From contig NZ_CP031513.1 of assembly GCF_003522965.1 (NCBI RefSeq), positions 1,364,001 through 1,428,000 of the forward strand: a stretch of DNA of 64,000 nt. Direction: 5' to 3'. Below are positions 37,292-47,315 of this stretch, in pieces (the stretch's first letter is position 1; each line of letters starts with the position of its first letter). The position numbers were made by a program, and so were the translations under genes. Source of the DNA: Bombilactobacillus bombi. GTDB lineage: Bacteria; Bacillota; Bacilli; Lactobacillales; Lactobacillaceae. The notes below the pieces were generated by a model. That model saw only the letters and a list, made by a program, of their open reading frames with translations, had not been told where the DNA came from and searched no databases.

Positions 37292-40200
37292 TTAAATACT
37301 ATTGGATAAATTCCAAATAATCTTACCTTTATATTTCCCCCAATGAGCGTCAGTTGCTTTACTTTTCAGAAATACACCAGCTACTTGCTTATCGTTATCC
37401 CACCAGTCATTACTTAAGTGCGTATTAACTGGACTATTCTGGGAACCATCAATTCTTGCAGGTAGTTGCTTATCATATATAGGTACGGATATCGGTTGTC
37501 CGTTATTATCATAGAAAGATACTTCACGGTGCGGCGCGACTGTTTGCTTAAAAAACAACGCATTCTTCCATATATTATTGCTATCATCAGTCAAATCATT
37601 TTGCAATTTCATAGTTACCTGTAAATGGTTGTTCGCAATTGGATCATAAACTAACAACAAGTTGTCATAAACACTCTGTTTATTAGTTAGAGAATAAGTG
37701 GTATCAGTAAATTTACCTACTCGATGCTTGCCAAAGTCTAAGCGGTTCGGCACCGTTAATTGAAGATAATAAACATTTCCAATCTTAATTTGGCCACTTT
37801 CCCCTAATTGGATATCTTCATGACTGCCATCGCTATGCGTAAAGTCTGTCTGCATATGCAGCGAGGCAAGTTTCAAATCTTTAGTCGGCTTCAAAACTCG
37901 GACATTCGTATCCACTTCAAAACTTGTTCCTTGTGGAAAACTACCGCCTACGGCAATTAAACCAAAATCTTTAGGCAACACTTTAATCGGATTACCATTG
38001 GTAATATAGGTATGCGTTTGTGATTTACCCGCCTTATTCGTGGCTATCACTTTGACTACATGATTAACCTGTACATCTGGCGAATCTGTATCAGCAGCAG
38101 TCCCATCACCTCGAGTAAAGGTGACATTATCAATGGTTGCTGTGTCATCCTTTGGTGTAAAGAAGTCCTTTTCGGTATAATTACCCATTCCCAGACGGTC
38201 GGGATTAGTGAATCCCGCTTCTGTACTGAATCGCTTATCCTGGCCTTGATACAGCTGTTTATTTCCAGAATAGCCTGGCAAATTCAGCACCGTATACTTA
38301 TAAGAGATTAATTGGTCTGCCAAGATATTGCCACCATCATCAAAGGCATTGGTTGGACTTTGTCCACCCTGATCATCAGTACCATAAAATTTTAATTCGT
38401 AGTCTTTGGTACTGCCGGTAACTTTATTCGGAGGTGTTGCCGGAATCGTCCAAGTAAGCTGATTGGACTTATTATCACCCTTAATTGTCAAATCACTACT
38501 AAAGTCCGCCGCATTCGGTTTTAAAGTTGAGTGAGCCGTCGGATTCAGATAGCCTTTAACATTCATCTGCTTCGAAGAAGCAATATTTTCTTGATAAATC
38601 AGTGGTACTTGAATATCATCACCTAAAACGTAATATTTTTTGGCTTGCTTATCATTAAGATTCAGATACAAACTACTGATTTTGACAGTTTTAACCACTG
38701 ACGCTTGAAAATTATTCACCACCGTTATTTGTAATTTATCATTAGGTACTAAAGTCCCAATTGGATTAGCAGCATTATTCTTATCGTATTCTGCCAGCAG
38801 CTTATCTACATCCAACTGGAAATGACCTGTATTATCCCAAGTGACTACCTTGGAATCAGTTACATAACGCCAAGGCTGTGCCAACAAATTGCCTTTGGCT
38901 GTCAAATCACTAGTAGCTATTCCAGAACTATCATGATGGTGTTCAAACCACAGTCCTTCATCAGGTTCAACTGCTGTGGGTGTTGGTGCTGGCGTAGCAA
39001 AGATATTTCCTGGATCTAAGGAATCTTTATTCGGATTCAACTCCGCAACTGTGGCCCCACTATCGCCCAAATCAATCGGAGTACTAGAACCTGTGCGAGT
39101 CAAAGTGACATGCAGACGTGCACCGATAGCAGGTTGACGTGCAGTATTATCATCTACAACATCACCTTCAATTAAACGATGTTGCGGATCAATAGTTGGT
39201 AAGGGCTTGGCAATCACTTGTCCCGGATCAATTGCAGTTGCATCAAACACTCTAAATTGTGGGAAGCTACTATTATTATTAGGAGATAGTTGGGCTAAAA
39301 GTTGTTTTAATTTAACCAGATTAGTCGCACTTGTTTGCGCGGACATTGTAGTACCATTAGCACTACTTTGCAATCTATCACTAGAAAAAGGTAAGTTCAA
39401 ATATTGAAATTGTGTATCTCTTATAGAGATATCCGGACCTGAAGGGTCATCAGGATTATCTGCAAGCGCCGTTTCTTTAACACCATGCATTTCAACATTC
39501 CCTGTACCATGAAGCAGAACCGAAGCTTTATTAGGGCGCTCTAAATGAAGCTTCTTTGGTTTATAAATATTAATTCTACAAGAACCCCTACTATTAATTA
39601 AATAAACTCGCGATGTCGCTTTAGGAGCGCTCATTGAAAAACTCCCATTGCGATCAACAAAAATATTAGCTGCATTGGAAGTAGACAAGAGACTAGCTGT
39701 TGCCCCATTATTATTACCCAAATTCTTAGCTTCTACATTCATCTCGCCTTCACCAATATTGGCTTGACCACCAGTCAAATTAATTAAATTATTCGAACCA
39801 ATGGCACCATCACTTTTAATATTAATCACCGAGTTAGAATTAGTAACATATTGTAAATTACCGCGACCAGATAAAGATAATGCTAGTGGTGTAGCATAAA
39901 ATCCATCAGTCATTCTTGAATCATACCAAGTATCATTCTTATCTTTTAAAATTAATCCTTTATCAGCAGTTGGGATACTATCAGCTAAGGGCTTGCGGTC
40001 AACTATAATATTTAACTGTGCATTATGTTGCATCGTTAAATCACCTTGATTGCCAACAACTGCTAACCCAATAGGTGTATTACCTGCAGGAACTACTCCT
40101 GCTTCAGCTGCGGAATTATGGTTAGGTCCACCACGCATATAATGTGGATGTAATTCAACATTAGCTCTGTCGCCAACTGTTACATTACCTGTAACTAAAA

Positions 40201-41353
40201 GTACGTGGCCACCATACGTATAACCTTTAAAATTACAATCTGCATCAAAATTAATATTCTGACCTTCTAATAATTGTTGAGCAGAACCAGTAATAGTTCC
40301 TTGACAACTATATACATTACCATCAGGACCAATATAAGAATACAGTGCATAACCTGTACAATCACCTTGAAAATGGACTGTAACTCCAGAGTTACTATAT
40401 AATAACTGCGATCCATAATAAGTTATATCTTTATACGTAAGTACAGTGGGTACCGAAGTCATATTCTCAGTTCTAATCGGACCAAAAAAATTACTGCCAT
40501 ATATTTTCATATTATTTAAAGTTATATTTGCAGCGCGACTTTGTCTTAAAAAAATACTAAAATTTCCTAAATTCCAAGTATGTCCTTGGCCATCAATAGT
40601 AAAAGTCGACTGTACTTTTCCTGATATTTCAGTAGTAAGATCGTCGGGCTTATTCGAAGAATGAATAATCCTCAAATTCCATTCTCCACCATCTTGTCCT
40701 GAATATTTTCCCGAATGAGGTGCTGATGGGCTCGTTAATGAACCATAATTATTAATTCGCGAAAAATTCAACATGTAAGGATCATGATTAACATTATTAA
40801 TAGCTCCCGTACTGCGAACAGTGGCACCTGCTCCAGTCGATGGAGTAGCAAAGGTAATATCAGGATCATTGGCCAAATTAGGAATATCGATATCTTTAGT
40901 TAAAACGATTTTAGTAATATCTGAATATCCCCATGTACCAGTCCCACTACGAATGTCTATATTTTTATAATCCGTACCAAATCCATAGATAGCATGCAGA
41001 AGTTGTTTAGCATTATGCACATAAGCTATTTTGCCTCCATCTGGATTATCTGTCAGATAAAAATCATTATTGGTTGGCCAAGGAATAGTGCTGTCATCAA
41101 CAACAAAAGTTGAGGGCATCCCTAATCTTTCTATATGATTATTTGTTGAGCGAGACTGTGTAGGCAAAATATTTTGCCTAAAATTAACCAGATTGTTGAT
41201 ATCATAATTGGCATCAGAAAAAGCAGCTGCATATCCAACATGGCCCCCCACAGCTAAGAAAAAGCTACTAATTAAAAAAGCAATAACTATTTGAGTTTTT
41301 TGAATACTTGTTTTCCAATATGTATTCACACTCTTTGGTTTTGTATCAATCAT
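37292..41353 (-). CDS. Giant secreted beta-helix adhesin with WxL-type C-terminus (adhesin 5)
   Basis: 1353 residues; ATG preceded by GAGGTG. A long signal peptide ends near residue 44 (FLISSFFLAVGGHVGYAAA). Beta-helix region ~75-640, with STFTIDGQGHTWNLGNFSIF, NMKIYGSNFFGPI, LTGGQANIGEG and INIYKPKKLHLERP. Beta-sandwich modules ~690-1200. The C-terminal WxL-type domain has VPNRLDFGKHRV at ~1213 and ends in IIWNLSNSI, preceded by NDWWDNDKQVAGVFL. It pairs with adhesin 6, sharing a nearly identical ~350-residue stretch, while the N-terminal halves differ. A mini-HTH gene lies 84 bases upstream. Surface adhesion is inferred from the domain family. Confidence 0.88.
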   Translation of the reverse strand: MIDTKPKSVNTYWKTSIQKTQIVIAFLISSFFLAVGGHVGYAAAFSDANYDINNLVNFRQNILPTQSRSTNNHIERLGMPSTFVVDDSTIPWPTNNDFYLTDNPDGGKIAYVHNAKQLLHAIYGFGTDYKNIDIRSGTGTWGYSDITKIVLTKDIDIPNLANDPDITFATPSTGAGATVRSTGAINNVNHDPYMLNFSRINNYGSLTSPSAPHSGKYSGQDGGEWNLRIIHSSNKPDDLTTEISGKVQSTFTIDGQGHTWNLGNFSIFLRQSRAANITLNNMKIYGSNFFGPIRTENMTSVPTVLTYKDITYYGSQLLYSNSGVTVHFQGDCTGYALYSYIGPDGNVYSCQGTITGSAQQLLEGQNINFDADCNFKGYTYGGHVLLVTGNVTVGDRANVELHPHYMRGGPNHNSAAEAGVVPAGNTPIGLAVVGNQGDLTMQHNAQLNIIVDRKPLADSIPTADKGLILKDKNDTWYDSRMTDGFYATPLALSLSGRGNLQYVTNSNSVINIKSDGAIGSNNLINLTGGQANIGEGEMNVEAKNLGNNNGATASLLSTSNAANIFVDRNGSFSMSAPKATSRVYLINSRGSCRINIYKPKKLHLERPNKASVLLHGTGNVEMHGVKETALADNPDDPSGPDISIRDTQFQYLNLPFSSDRLQSSANGTTMSAQTSATNLVKLKQLLAQLSPNNNSSFPQFRVFDATAIDPGQVIAKPLPTIDPQHRLIEGDVVDDNTARQPAIGARLHVTLTRTGSSTPIDLGDSGATVAELNPNKDSLDPGNIFATPAPTPTAVEPDEGLWFEHHHDSSGIATSDLTAKGNLLAQPWRYVTDSKVVTWDNTGHFQLDVDKLLAEYDKNNAANPIGTLVPNDKLQITVVNNFQASVVKTVKISSLYLNLNDKQAKKYYVLGDDIQVPLIYQENIASSKQMNVKGYLNPTAHSTLKPNAADFSSDLTIKGDNKSNQLTWTIPATPPNKVTGSTKDYELKFYGTDDQGGQSPTNAFDDGGNILADQLISYKYTVLNLPGYSGNKQLYQGQDKRFSTEAGFTNPDRLGMGNYTEKDFFTPKDDTATIDNVTFTRGDGTAADTDSPDVQVNHVVKVIATNKAGKSQTHTYITNGNPIKVLPKDFGLIAVGGSFPQGTSFEVDTNVRVLKPTKDLKLASLHMQTDFTHSDGSHEDIQLGESGQIKIGNVYYLQLTVPNRLDFGKHRVGKFTDTTYSLTNKQSVYDNLLLVYDPIANNHLQVTMKLQNDLTDDSNNIWKNALFFKQTVAPHREVSFYDNNGQPISVPIYDKQLPARIDGSQNSPVNTHLSNDWWDNDKQVAGVFLKSKATDAHWGKYKGKIIWNLSNSI
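37641..38690. repeat. Near-identical ~1.05-kb block shared with 42482-43531
   Basis: Adhesin 5 and adhesin 6 are aligned at a constant offset of 4841 here with very few substitutions. Similarity falls sharply on both sides, although the reading frame and domain layout continue. It looks like a recent gene-conversion tract. Confidence 0.9.
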
Positions 41354-41437
41354 CTTTTCACCTCAATTATGATAATCTGTCCAACCATTAACTAAAATCA
41401 TAAGCTCTAATCGAATGATAGGATCTAAAAGTTGCAC

Positions 41438-41626
41438 TCACAATAAAATGTCAATCGGTATCTTTAAAATATCGTGTAATCTTTGAATTTCTTGTCTCGT
41501 GAAATCACTATGATTATTAATTTTACGGTTCGTAGATGATAAGGAACGCTCAATAATCTCTGCAACTTGTTGTTGCTTAATATGATTAGCCTTTAAATAA
41601 CCTAATAATTTGTTTTCTTCTTTCAT
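41438..41626 (-). CDS. Mini-HTH DNA-binding protein, copy C, upstream of adhesin 5
   Basis: 62 residues from the ATG at 41626, chosen because AAAGGTGA lies 7 bases upstream; an earlier in-frame ATG at 41641 overlaps that region. Helix-turn-helix IKQQQVAEIIERSLSSTNRKI; the usual Gly before the turn (IIG) is Glu here. Tail KIPIDILL. It precedes adhesin 5 by 84 bases on the same strand and is probably transcribed with it. Likely a Cro-like autoregulator or adhesin regulator. Confidence 0.82.
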   Translation of the reverse strand: MKEENKLLGYLKANHIKQQQVAEIIERSLSSTNRKINNHSDFTRQEIQRLHDILKIPIDILL

Positions 41627-41641
41627 TTGTTCACCTTTCAA

Positions 41642-42041
41642 CTTTTATAAATTTTTAAAACGATTACATTAAGTCCAAAACAATCTATAAATTAAAAAAG
41701 AAGTATAACTAGTTATTAAACCTAATATCTAATTCAGCCATTATGCTTCATTAACACAAAGTGCATGGACTTTTCTTATCATTTATATCCTATTCAAAAG
41801 ATTAGACACTAATAATATAATTACTTTTTCAATATAACATACATTTATTTTAAGATTAAAGTTTTATGCTTAAATTTGTTTTTTTTAATTTATTGAATAA
41901 ACACTAATATAGCAAGGATCATTTCCAATAAATGGTGATATTTAAAATAAAATATAGCTTGTTTTTGCGATTTTATTAAAAAAAATTAATAGAAAATAAA
42001 ATTTATATACTCTATGCCTCAAACTATTATTTGTAACAAAA
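41642..42041. other. AT-rich intergenic region
   Basis: Upstream of mini-HTH copy C. No gene or repeat seen. It must hold the promoter for the mini-HTH/adhesin 5 unit on the minus strand. Confidence 0.5.
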
Positions 42042-42108
42042 AAGAACATCGCTCAAAAAGTTTTTATTGATAAAATCCCATCAATAAAAGCATCTCAAAC
42101 AATGTTCT
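42042..42108 (-). terminator. Two-tier terminator of adhesin 6
   Basis: Outer arms AGAACAT/ATGTTCT and an inner stem TTTTATTGAT/ATCAATAAAA, 33 bases past the stop. The outer element resembles that of adhesin 5. Confidence 0.78.
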
Positions 42109-42141
42109 ACTTCAATCTGGCTGAATATTTAAATTATTTTG

Positions 42142-45100
42142 TTAAATACTATTAGTTAAATTCCATGTTATTTGACCTTTATATTTCCCCCAATGAGCAT
42201 CAGTTGGCTTACTTTTTAGAAAAACACCGGCAACTTGCTTGTCAGAATTGTTCCACCAATTTTCACTTAAGTGCGTATTAACTGGTAAATTACCAGAATT
42301 TCCTACTGTTGTAGAATATACGGGAACAGCAACAGGATTGCCACTACTATCCTTCTGGAAAAATTGGGCCGCAGAAGCACTTGTCTGTTTAAAGAACAAT
42401 GCATTTTCCCATATATCATTATTATCATTAGTCAAGTCGCTTTGCAGTTGCATAGTGACTTTGAGCTGATTTCTAGTAATCGGATCATAAACTAACAACA
42501 AGTTGTCATAAACACTCTGTTTATTAGTTAGAGAATAAGTGGTATCAGTAAATTTACCTACTCGATGCTTGCCAAAGTCTAAGCGGTTCGGCACCGTTAA
42601 TTGAAGATAATAAACATTCCCAATCTTAATCTGCCCGCTTTCCCCTAATTGGATATCTTCATGACTGCCATCACTATGTGTAAAGTCTGTCTGCATATGC
42701 AGTGAGGCGAGTTTCAAATCTTTAGTCGGCTTCAAAACTCGGACATTCGTATCCACTTCAAAACTTGTTCCTTGTGGGAAACTACCGCCTACGGCAATTA
42801 AACCAAAATCTTTAGGCAACACTTTAATCGAATTACCATTGGTAATATAGGTATGCGTTTGTGATTTACCCGCCTTATTCGTGGCTATCACTTTGACTAC
42901 ATGATTAACCTGTACATCTGGCGAATCTGTATCAGCAGCAGTCCCATCACCTCGAGTAAAGGTGACATTATCAATGGTTGCTGTGTCATCCTTTGGTGTA
43001 AAGAAGTCCTTTTCGGTGTAATTCCCCATTCCTAAACGGTCGGGATTAGTGAATCCCGCTTCTGTACTGAATCGCTTATCCTGGCCTTGATACAGCTGTT
43101 TATTTCCAGAATAGCCTGGCAAATTCAACACCGTATACTTATAAGAGATTAATTGATCTGCCAAAATATTGCCACTATCATCAAAGGCATTGGTAGGACT
43201 TTGTCCGCCCTGATCATCAGTACCATAAAATTTTAATTCATAGTCTTGGGTACTGCCGGTAACTTTATTCGGAGGTGTTGCCGGAATCGTCCAAGTAAGC
43301 TGATTGGACTTATTATCACCCTTAATTGTAAAGTCACTACTAAAGTCAGCCGCATTCGGTTTTAAAGTTGAGTGAGCCGTCGGATTCAGATAGCCTTTAA
43401 CATTCATCTGCTTTGAGGAAGCAATATTTTCTTGATAAATCAGTGGTACTTGAATATCATCACCTAAAACGTAATATTTTTTGGCTTGCTTATCATTAAG
43501 ATTCAGATACAGACTACTGATTTTGACAGTATAAACAGTTGACGCTTGAAAGTTATCAACTGCAGTTACAGTTAGCTTATCACTTGGTAATAGTGTGCCT
43601 ATTTTATTTACTGCAGTCTTATCATATGTCCGGACAATATCATCAATGTCTAAAGAAAAGTTATTATTATCTTTCCCACTCCAAGTAAGAGCAGAAGATG
43701 TTACATATTTCCATGGTTTAGACAATCTGTTACCAGGACTTGTCAAAGAATCTTGTACTACACCTGCAATATGATGGTCTGCAAACCAGCTAACTTTATC
43801 AGGTTCTACTGCAGCATAATTAGGCGTTGATAAATTTTGCGGATCTATGGAATCCAAATCTGGATCTAGCTTCGTAATGTCATCACTAGTATCGCCTAAA
43901 TCAATTGCAGTAGGTGAACCTGCTCTTTGCAGCGTAACGTGTAGACGAGCATTATTAAACGGCTGAGTTTTATCATCAGCATCAACTACACTCCCAGTGA
44001 TTTTTCTTTGTACCGGATCAATATTAAATTGATTTTTAGTAATATCTGGGCCATCATCAATTGTAGTTACATCAATTTTTTCAAATTGTTTAAATTGTGT
44101 ATTAGATGGATTCGTTGGATTCGTTGATAATGATTGCAAAATTATATTTAACTTTTTCAAAGCACTGGTACTAGTTTGAGCATTCATTATATTACCATTA
44201 CTACTACTATACATATAATTACCATAAAACGGTAACTTTAAATATTGAAATGGAATAGTTATTGGCTTACCAGTTCCTGTTGGATTAGGAATAATCTCTT
44301 TAACATCCCTCATTTCTACACTACCAGTACCATAAATAATATTACTTCCAGGATTAGTATTGGGACGAGCAATACTTAAGCTCTTAGGCTTATAAACATT
44401 GACTTTAAAAGTCCCTGAACTATAAACCATATTAACATTACCTGTAGCTTTAGGTGCTTGAATATCAAATGAACCATTTTTATTAACAAACACTTTACCA
44501 GTAGAGCCTAATTGGACTAAATTAACATTACTTGCGCCTAAATTATTGGCAGCTATATGCATATTACCTTCACCAATATCTATAACCCCACCTTGAATCA
44601 AGGCGATTCCGTATCCTGCCAAAGCGCCATCACTAGTTAAATTAATTGTTGAATTAGAATGATCAACATACTGAATTTTACTATTGGCAGCACTTAAAAT
44701 TAGGGCAGTGGCAGGAGTCCTATAGCCAGTATCCATAATCGGATCATGATAAACAGTATCAGGATTAAGCTTGGTTAATACGTCAGCTAATGGCTTGCGA
44801 TCAACTTGAATATTCAGTTGAGCATTTTTACCGATTTTTAATTGTGGTACTGATCCAGCAGTACCACCACCAAGCATATAAATACCCGCACCGGTACTAT
44901 TACCATAAGAATCTTCAGGAATAAGATTAACCGCAGTAGTAATTCCGGTAGTAGGAGTACCAACTCCAGTATGGGGATAAAGGGTGACTTTAGCGCCATC
45001 ATGCACGGTCGCTCCCCCTGTTAATTCCAAAACATTTCCCGCATAAGTATAACCGTTATAAATACAATCTTCACCAAAATCTACATTCTGCGCTTGCATA

Positions 45101-46095
45101 TTCTGTTGGTTGCCATCACCCTGACAATGATAAGATCTAGAATCTCCCGGCACATAATACTCTCTTAGAGAAAAGGCATTAATGGTACCATAAGTTTCAA
45201 TATTAACATTTCCACTACTATACAAAAATTGAGAACCATAATAATTAACATCGCGATATATTTCCTGCGTATTACCACGGCCCCAAATATATCCATAAAA
45301 GCTACTATTATAGATAGTGGCATTTTGTAATGCAATCGTCATTTTATAATTACCACCGACATCACAAGTTTGAATAGCCATATTACCTACATTTATAGAG
45401 TGATTATTAGCTTCAATAGTTAAGGTGTTGTCCTTTGAAGGCCGTTGTATTGCCATTGTTCTTGGAGCATCACCCCCCGTATGATTGCCAGAAATACCGC
45501 TTAATAAATTTCCCCAAATGGGTAGTGTAAATTTATTATTGGTATTGGGATAATTCATTGTGATATCAGGATTATTAGGATTCGGATTAGTTGGACTAGT
45601 AGCAGAAGTATTAACCAAATCAATATCGGCTACTAAAACAACTTTAGTAATATTTGATTTGTTTGTATAAGTGTCACTATTAGGAACTTGATCGTAATTT
45701 TGTGGATTAGGATCCCCTACGCTACTATACCCATAAATAGCATGTAAATATTGATTAGGTGTCCTAACGTAAGCAATGTATCCACCATTAGAATTAGGGT
45801 CTAAATCTGGCGCTAAAGCATAATCATTGTTGGCAGGCCAGACCAGATTGCTTGGTACTGGAGTTTGCGAACGAACATTTGCAGTATTGATGTTATTATT
45901 AGAAACCTTCGGAATGAGAACACCTAAGCCCTGAGAATTAATCAGCGTTGTAATATCCATATCCAAATCATTGGCTCGCACGTCAGATTTAGTAACCTGA
46001 TAATTATTAAACAATCCAAAAATAACTATTACTAATAATAAGGGAAATAGAAATAACTTTTTTTCTTTAAAATAACTACTGCACAATTTAAACAT
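42142..46095 (-). CDS. Giant secreted beta-helix adhesin with WxL-type C-terminus (adhesin 6)
   Basis: 1317 residues; ATG preceded by GGAAG. Signal peptide ~1-41 (LFLFPLLLVIVIFGLF to VRAND). Beta-helix region ~90-620, with LTIEANNHSINVGNMAIQ, NATIYNSSFYGYIWG, VIDIGEGNMHI and KVNVYKPKSLSIARP. Beta-sandwich modules follow. The WxL-type C-terminus has VPNRLDFGKHRV, then SENWWNNSDKQVAGVFL and ITWNLTNSI. N-terminal Cys residues sit at YHCQGDGNQQN and EDCIYNGYTY, as in adhesin 2. A mini-HTH gene lies only 27 bases upstream, so the two almost certainly share a transcript. Confidence 0.88.
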   Translation of the reverse strand: MFKLCSSYFKEKKLFLFPLLLVIVIFGLFNNYQVTKSDVRANDLDMDITTLINSQGLGVLIPKVSNNNINTANVRSQTPVPSNLVWPANNDYALAPDLDPNSNGGYIAYVRTPNQYLHAIYGYSSVGDPNPQNYDQVPNSDTYTNKSNITKVVLVADIDLVNTSATSPTNPNPNNPDITMNYPNTNNKFTLPIWGNLLSGISGNHTGGDAPRTMAIQRPSKDNTLTIEANNHSINVGNMAIQTCDVGGNYKMTIALQNATIYNSSFYGYIWGRGNTQEIYRDVNYYGSQFLYSSGNVNIETYGTINAFSLREYYVPGDSRSYHCQGDGNQQNMQAQNVDFGEDCIYNGYTYAGNVLELTGGATVHDGAKVTLYPHTGVGTPTTGITTAVNLIPEDSYGNSTGAGIYMLGGGTAGSVPQLKIGKNAQLNIQVDRKPLADVLTKLNPDTVYHDPIMDTGYRTPATALILSAANSKIQYVDHSNSTINLTSDGALAGYGIALIQGGVIDIGEGNMHIAANNLGASNVNLVQLGSTGKVFVNKNGSFDIQAPKATGNVNMVYSSGTFKVNVYKPKSLSIARPNTNPGSNIIYGTGSVEMRDVKEIIPNPTGTGKPITIPFQYLKLPFYGNYMYSSSNGNIMNAQTSTSALKKLNIILQSLSTNPTNPSNTQFKQFEKIDVTTIDDGPDITKNQFNIDPVQRKITGSVVDADDKTQPFNNARLHVTLQRAGSPTAIDLGDTSDDITKLDPDLDSIDPQNLSTPNYAAVEPDKVSWFADHHIAGVVQDSLTSPGNRLSKPWKYVTSSALTWSGKDNNNFSLDIDDIVRTYDKTAVNKIGTLLPSDKLTVTAVDNFQASTVYTVKISSLYLNLNDKQAKKYYVLGDDIQVPLIYQENIASSKQMNVKGYLNPTAHSTLKPNAADFSSDFTIKGDNKSNQLTWTIPATPPNKVTGSTQDYELKFYGTDDQGGQSPTNAFDDSGNILADQLISYKYTVLNLPGYSGNKQLYQGQDKRFSTEAGFTNPDRLGMGNYTEKDFFTPKDDTATIDNVTFTRGDGTAADTDSPDVQVNHVVKVIATNKAGKSQTHTYITNGNSIKVLPKDFGLIAVGGSFPQGTSFEVDTNVRVLKPTKDLKLASLHMQTDFTHSDGSHEDIQLGESGQIKIGNVYYLQLTVPNRLDFGKHRVGKFTDTTYSLTNKQSVYDNLLLVYDPITRNQLKVTMQLQSDLTNDNNDIWENALFFKQTSASAAQFFQKDSSGNPVAVPVYSTTVGNSGNLPVNTHLSENWWNNSDKQVAGVFLKSKPTDAHWGKYKGQITWNLTNSI
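42482..43531. repeat. Near-identical ~1.05-kb block shared with 37641-38690
   Basis: The second copy of the adhesin 5/6 shared block. It covers the beta-sandwich module from KISSLYLNLNDKQ to the middle of the WxL-type domain (YDPI). Confidence 0.9.
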
Positions 46096-46122
46096 TAAAA
46101 AACTTCCTTTTAGTAATAAAAA

Positions 46123-46311
46123 TCAAATAATAATATCAATCGGTATATTTAAAGAACTATGCAATTTTTTAATTTCTCTTTTAGTAAAATCACTATGATT
46201 GTTAATTTTGCGATTTGTCGTAGATAATGAGCGGCCAATAATCTCTGCTACCTGTTGTTGTTTAATATGATTAGCTTTAAGGTAGCCTAATAATTTGTTT
46301 TCCTCGTTCAA
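46123..46311 (-). CDS. Mini-HTH DNA-binding protein, copy D, upstream of adhesin 6
   Basis: 62 residues. The start is a TTG preceded by GGAGG at 7 bases; no ATG fits. HTH IKQQQVAEIIGRSLSTTNRKI, tail NIPIDIII. The 27-base gap to adhesin 6 makes this the clearest mini-HTH/adhesin operon. A weak TTG start would keep the regulator level low compared with the adhesin. It is divergent from another small HTH gene (46479) across a region with a GTCCTA/TAGGAC inverted repeat. Confidence 0.84.
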   Translation of the reverse strand: MNEENKLLGYLKANHIKQQQVAEIIGRSLSTTNRKINNHSDFTKREIKKLHSSLNIPIDIII

Positions 46312-46350
46312 TTGCTTAACCTCCTTATAAATTATTTTTTGATTAATTTT

Positions 46351-46366
46351 GTCCTATATTTAGGAC
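46351..46366. promoter_or_regulatory. Inverted repeat between divergent small HTH genes
   Basis: GTCCTA-TATT-TAGGAC lies 40 bases before mini-HTH copy D and about 110 before the plus-strand HTH gene. A compact dyad of this size between two regulators is a likely operator for one of them. Confidence 0.5.
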
Positions 46367-46478
46367 ATTTAAGCATAATATACCATATTTCTCCCTAAAA
46401 TCAAATTGCAAATAGTATCATTTGTTTGTTATGGCAAAAAGATACTAATAATCACAATGTTTTAGAAGGGGGAGAGCT

Positions 46479-46730
46479 ATGACGGTTAATCAATTACTAT
46501 GTAAAGAACGCAAAAAACAGCACTTAAGTGTTCGAAAATTAGCAGAAATCATTCAAATTAAGTATGATTATTTCGTTTCCAAATCGACTTTAAATTATAT
46601 TGAGCAACCTGGCAAAGGTATTGATGCCAAATTGCTTTTTATTCTAATCGATTATTACCAATTAGATATTGTAAAGATTCAAAATATTTTTTTAGCTGAA
46701 AAAAACAAAAAAAGCTCGCATAAAGAATAA
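46479..46730 (+). CDS. Small XRE-like DNA-binding protein
   Basis: 83 residues with one helix-turn-helix (SVRKLAEIIQIKYDYFVSKSTLNYIEQ) that has a longer turn than usual, then a helical part resembling the end of XRE domains (KLLFILIDYYQLDIVKI). A second member of this subtype is at 55733. GGGGGAGA precedes the ATG. It is divergent from mini-HTH copy D and adhesin 6, so it could influence that adhesin unit; this is positional inference. Confidence 0.75.
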   Translation: MTVNQLLCKERKKQHLSVRKLAEIIQIKYDYFVSKSTLNYIEQPGKGIDAKLLFILIDYYQLDIVKIQNIFLAEKNKKSSHKE

Positions 46731-46821
46731 ATTTTGTAACAAAACAACATAAATATTGCGGTTGACTTTTTGCCTTAACAACATCTTCAATGTCTGGCAA
46801 TTCTAGAATTTGAAGATAATA

Positions 46822-46862
46822 AAAAACCATCGAAGTTAATTAAATAATTTCGGTGGTTTTTA
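46822..46862. terminator. Terminator between HTH gene and threonine-exporter gene
   Basis: Imperfect stem AAAACCATCGAA/TTTCGGTGGTTTT between converging genes, overlapping the last codon of the minus-strand gene. Confidence 0.75.
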
Positions 46863-47303
46863 TCTCTTGTAGTAGTGATTTTTATTTAATTGTTCAGCAA
46901 CCAATTGAGCCAACAAATAACCTAAAGCAATCGCGCCCGTCAGTAAAATTACGTGAAAACATTTGGTTACAAAGGCATTACGTTGACCGATAATTAATAA
47001 TTCTAATGCTTGATAAGCGGTAGCCCCCGGTACTAGTGGTACTAATCCTGGAATATTAAAGGTCGTACTAGGTTGCTTACGTTGACGTGAAAGTAACATC
47101 CCCATAATTCCCACTAAAAAAGCGCCCGCGAAATTAGCAAAAATACTTCCTGTTCCCATTTGAAACAATAGCCAATAACATGTCCAGCCTAGACTGCCAG
47201 TAACTCCTGCCCACACTAACTCTTGGACAGGAACTTGAATAAATAATCCAAACGCGATTGTGCCCAAAAAACTCAAACTGATTTGTACGATTAAGTGCCA
47301 CAT
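46860..47303 (-). CDS. Threonine/serine exporter, small subunit (ThrE_2/DUF3815)
   Basis: 147 residues with four membrane helices and the family motif IPGLVPLVPGATAYQALE. It is the C-terminal half of the ThrE exporter as a separate protein, as in many firmicutes. It follows the larger subunit gene by 12 bases, so the two are co-expressed. Predicted role: proton-driven export of threonine/serine or small dicarboxylates; substrate not proven. Confidence 0.88.
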   Translation of the reverse strand: MWHLIVQISLSFLGTIAFGLFIQVPVQELVWAGVTGSLGWTCYWLLFQMGTGSIFANFAGAFLVGIMGMLLSRQRKQPSTTFNIPGLVPLVPGATAYQALELLIIGQRNAFVTKCFHVILLTGAIALGYLLAQLVAEQLNKNHYYKR

Positions 47304-47315
47304 ATAATTACCTCA

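Noticed and set aside
37292-46095. Possibility that the beta-helix proteins are active pectate lyases
   Set aside because: No lyase calcium or catalytic motifs seen; the domain matches the adhesive lyase-like family, and no pectin-use genes are nearby.
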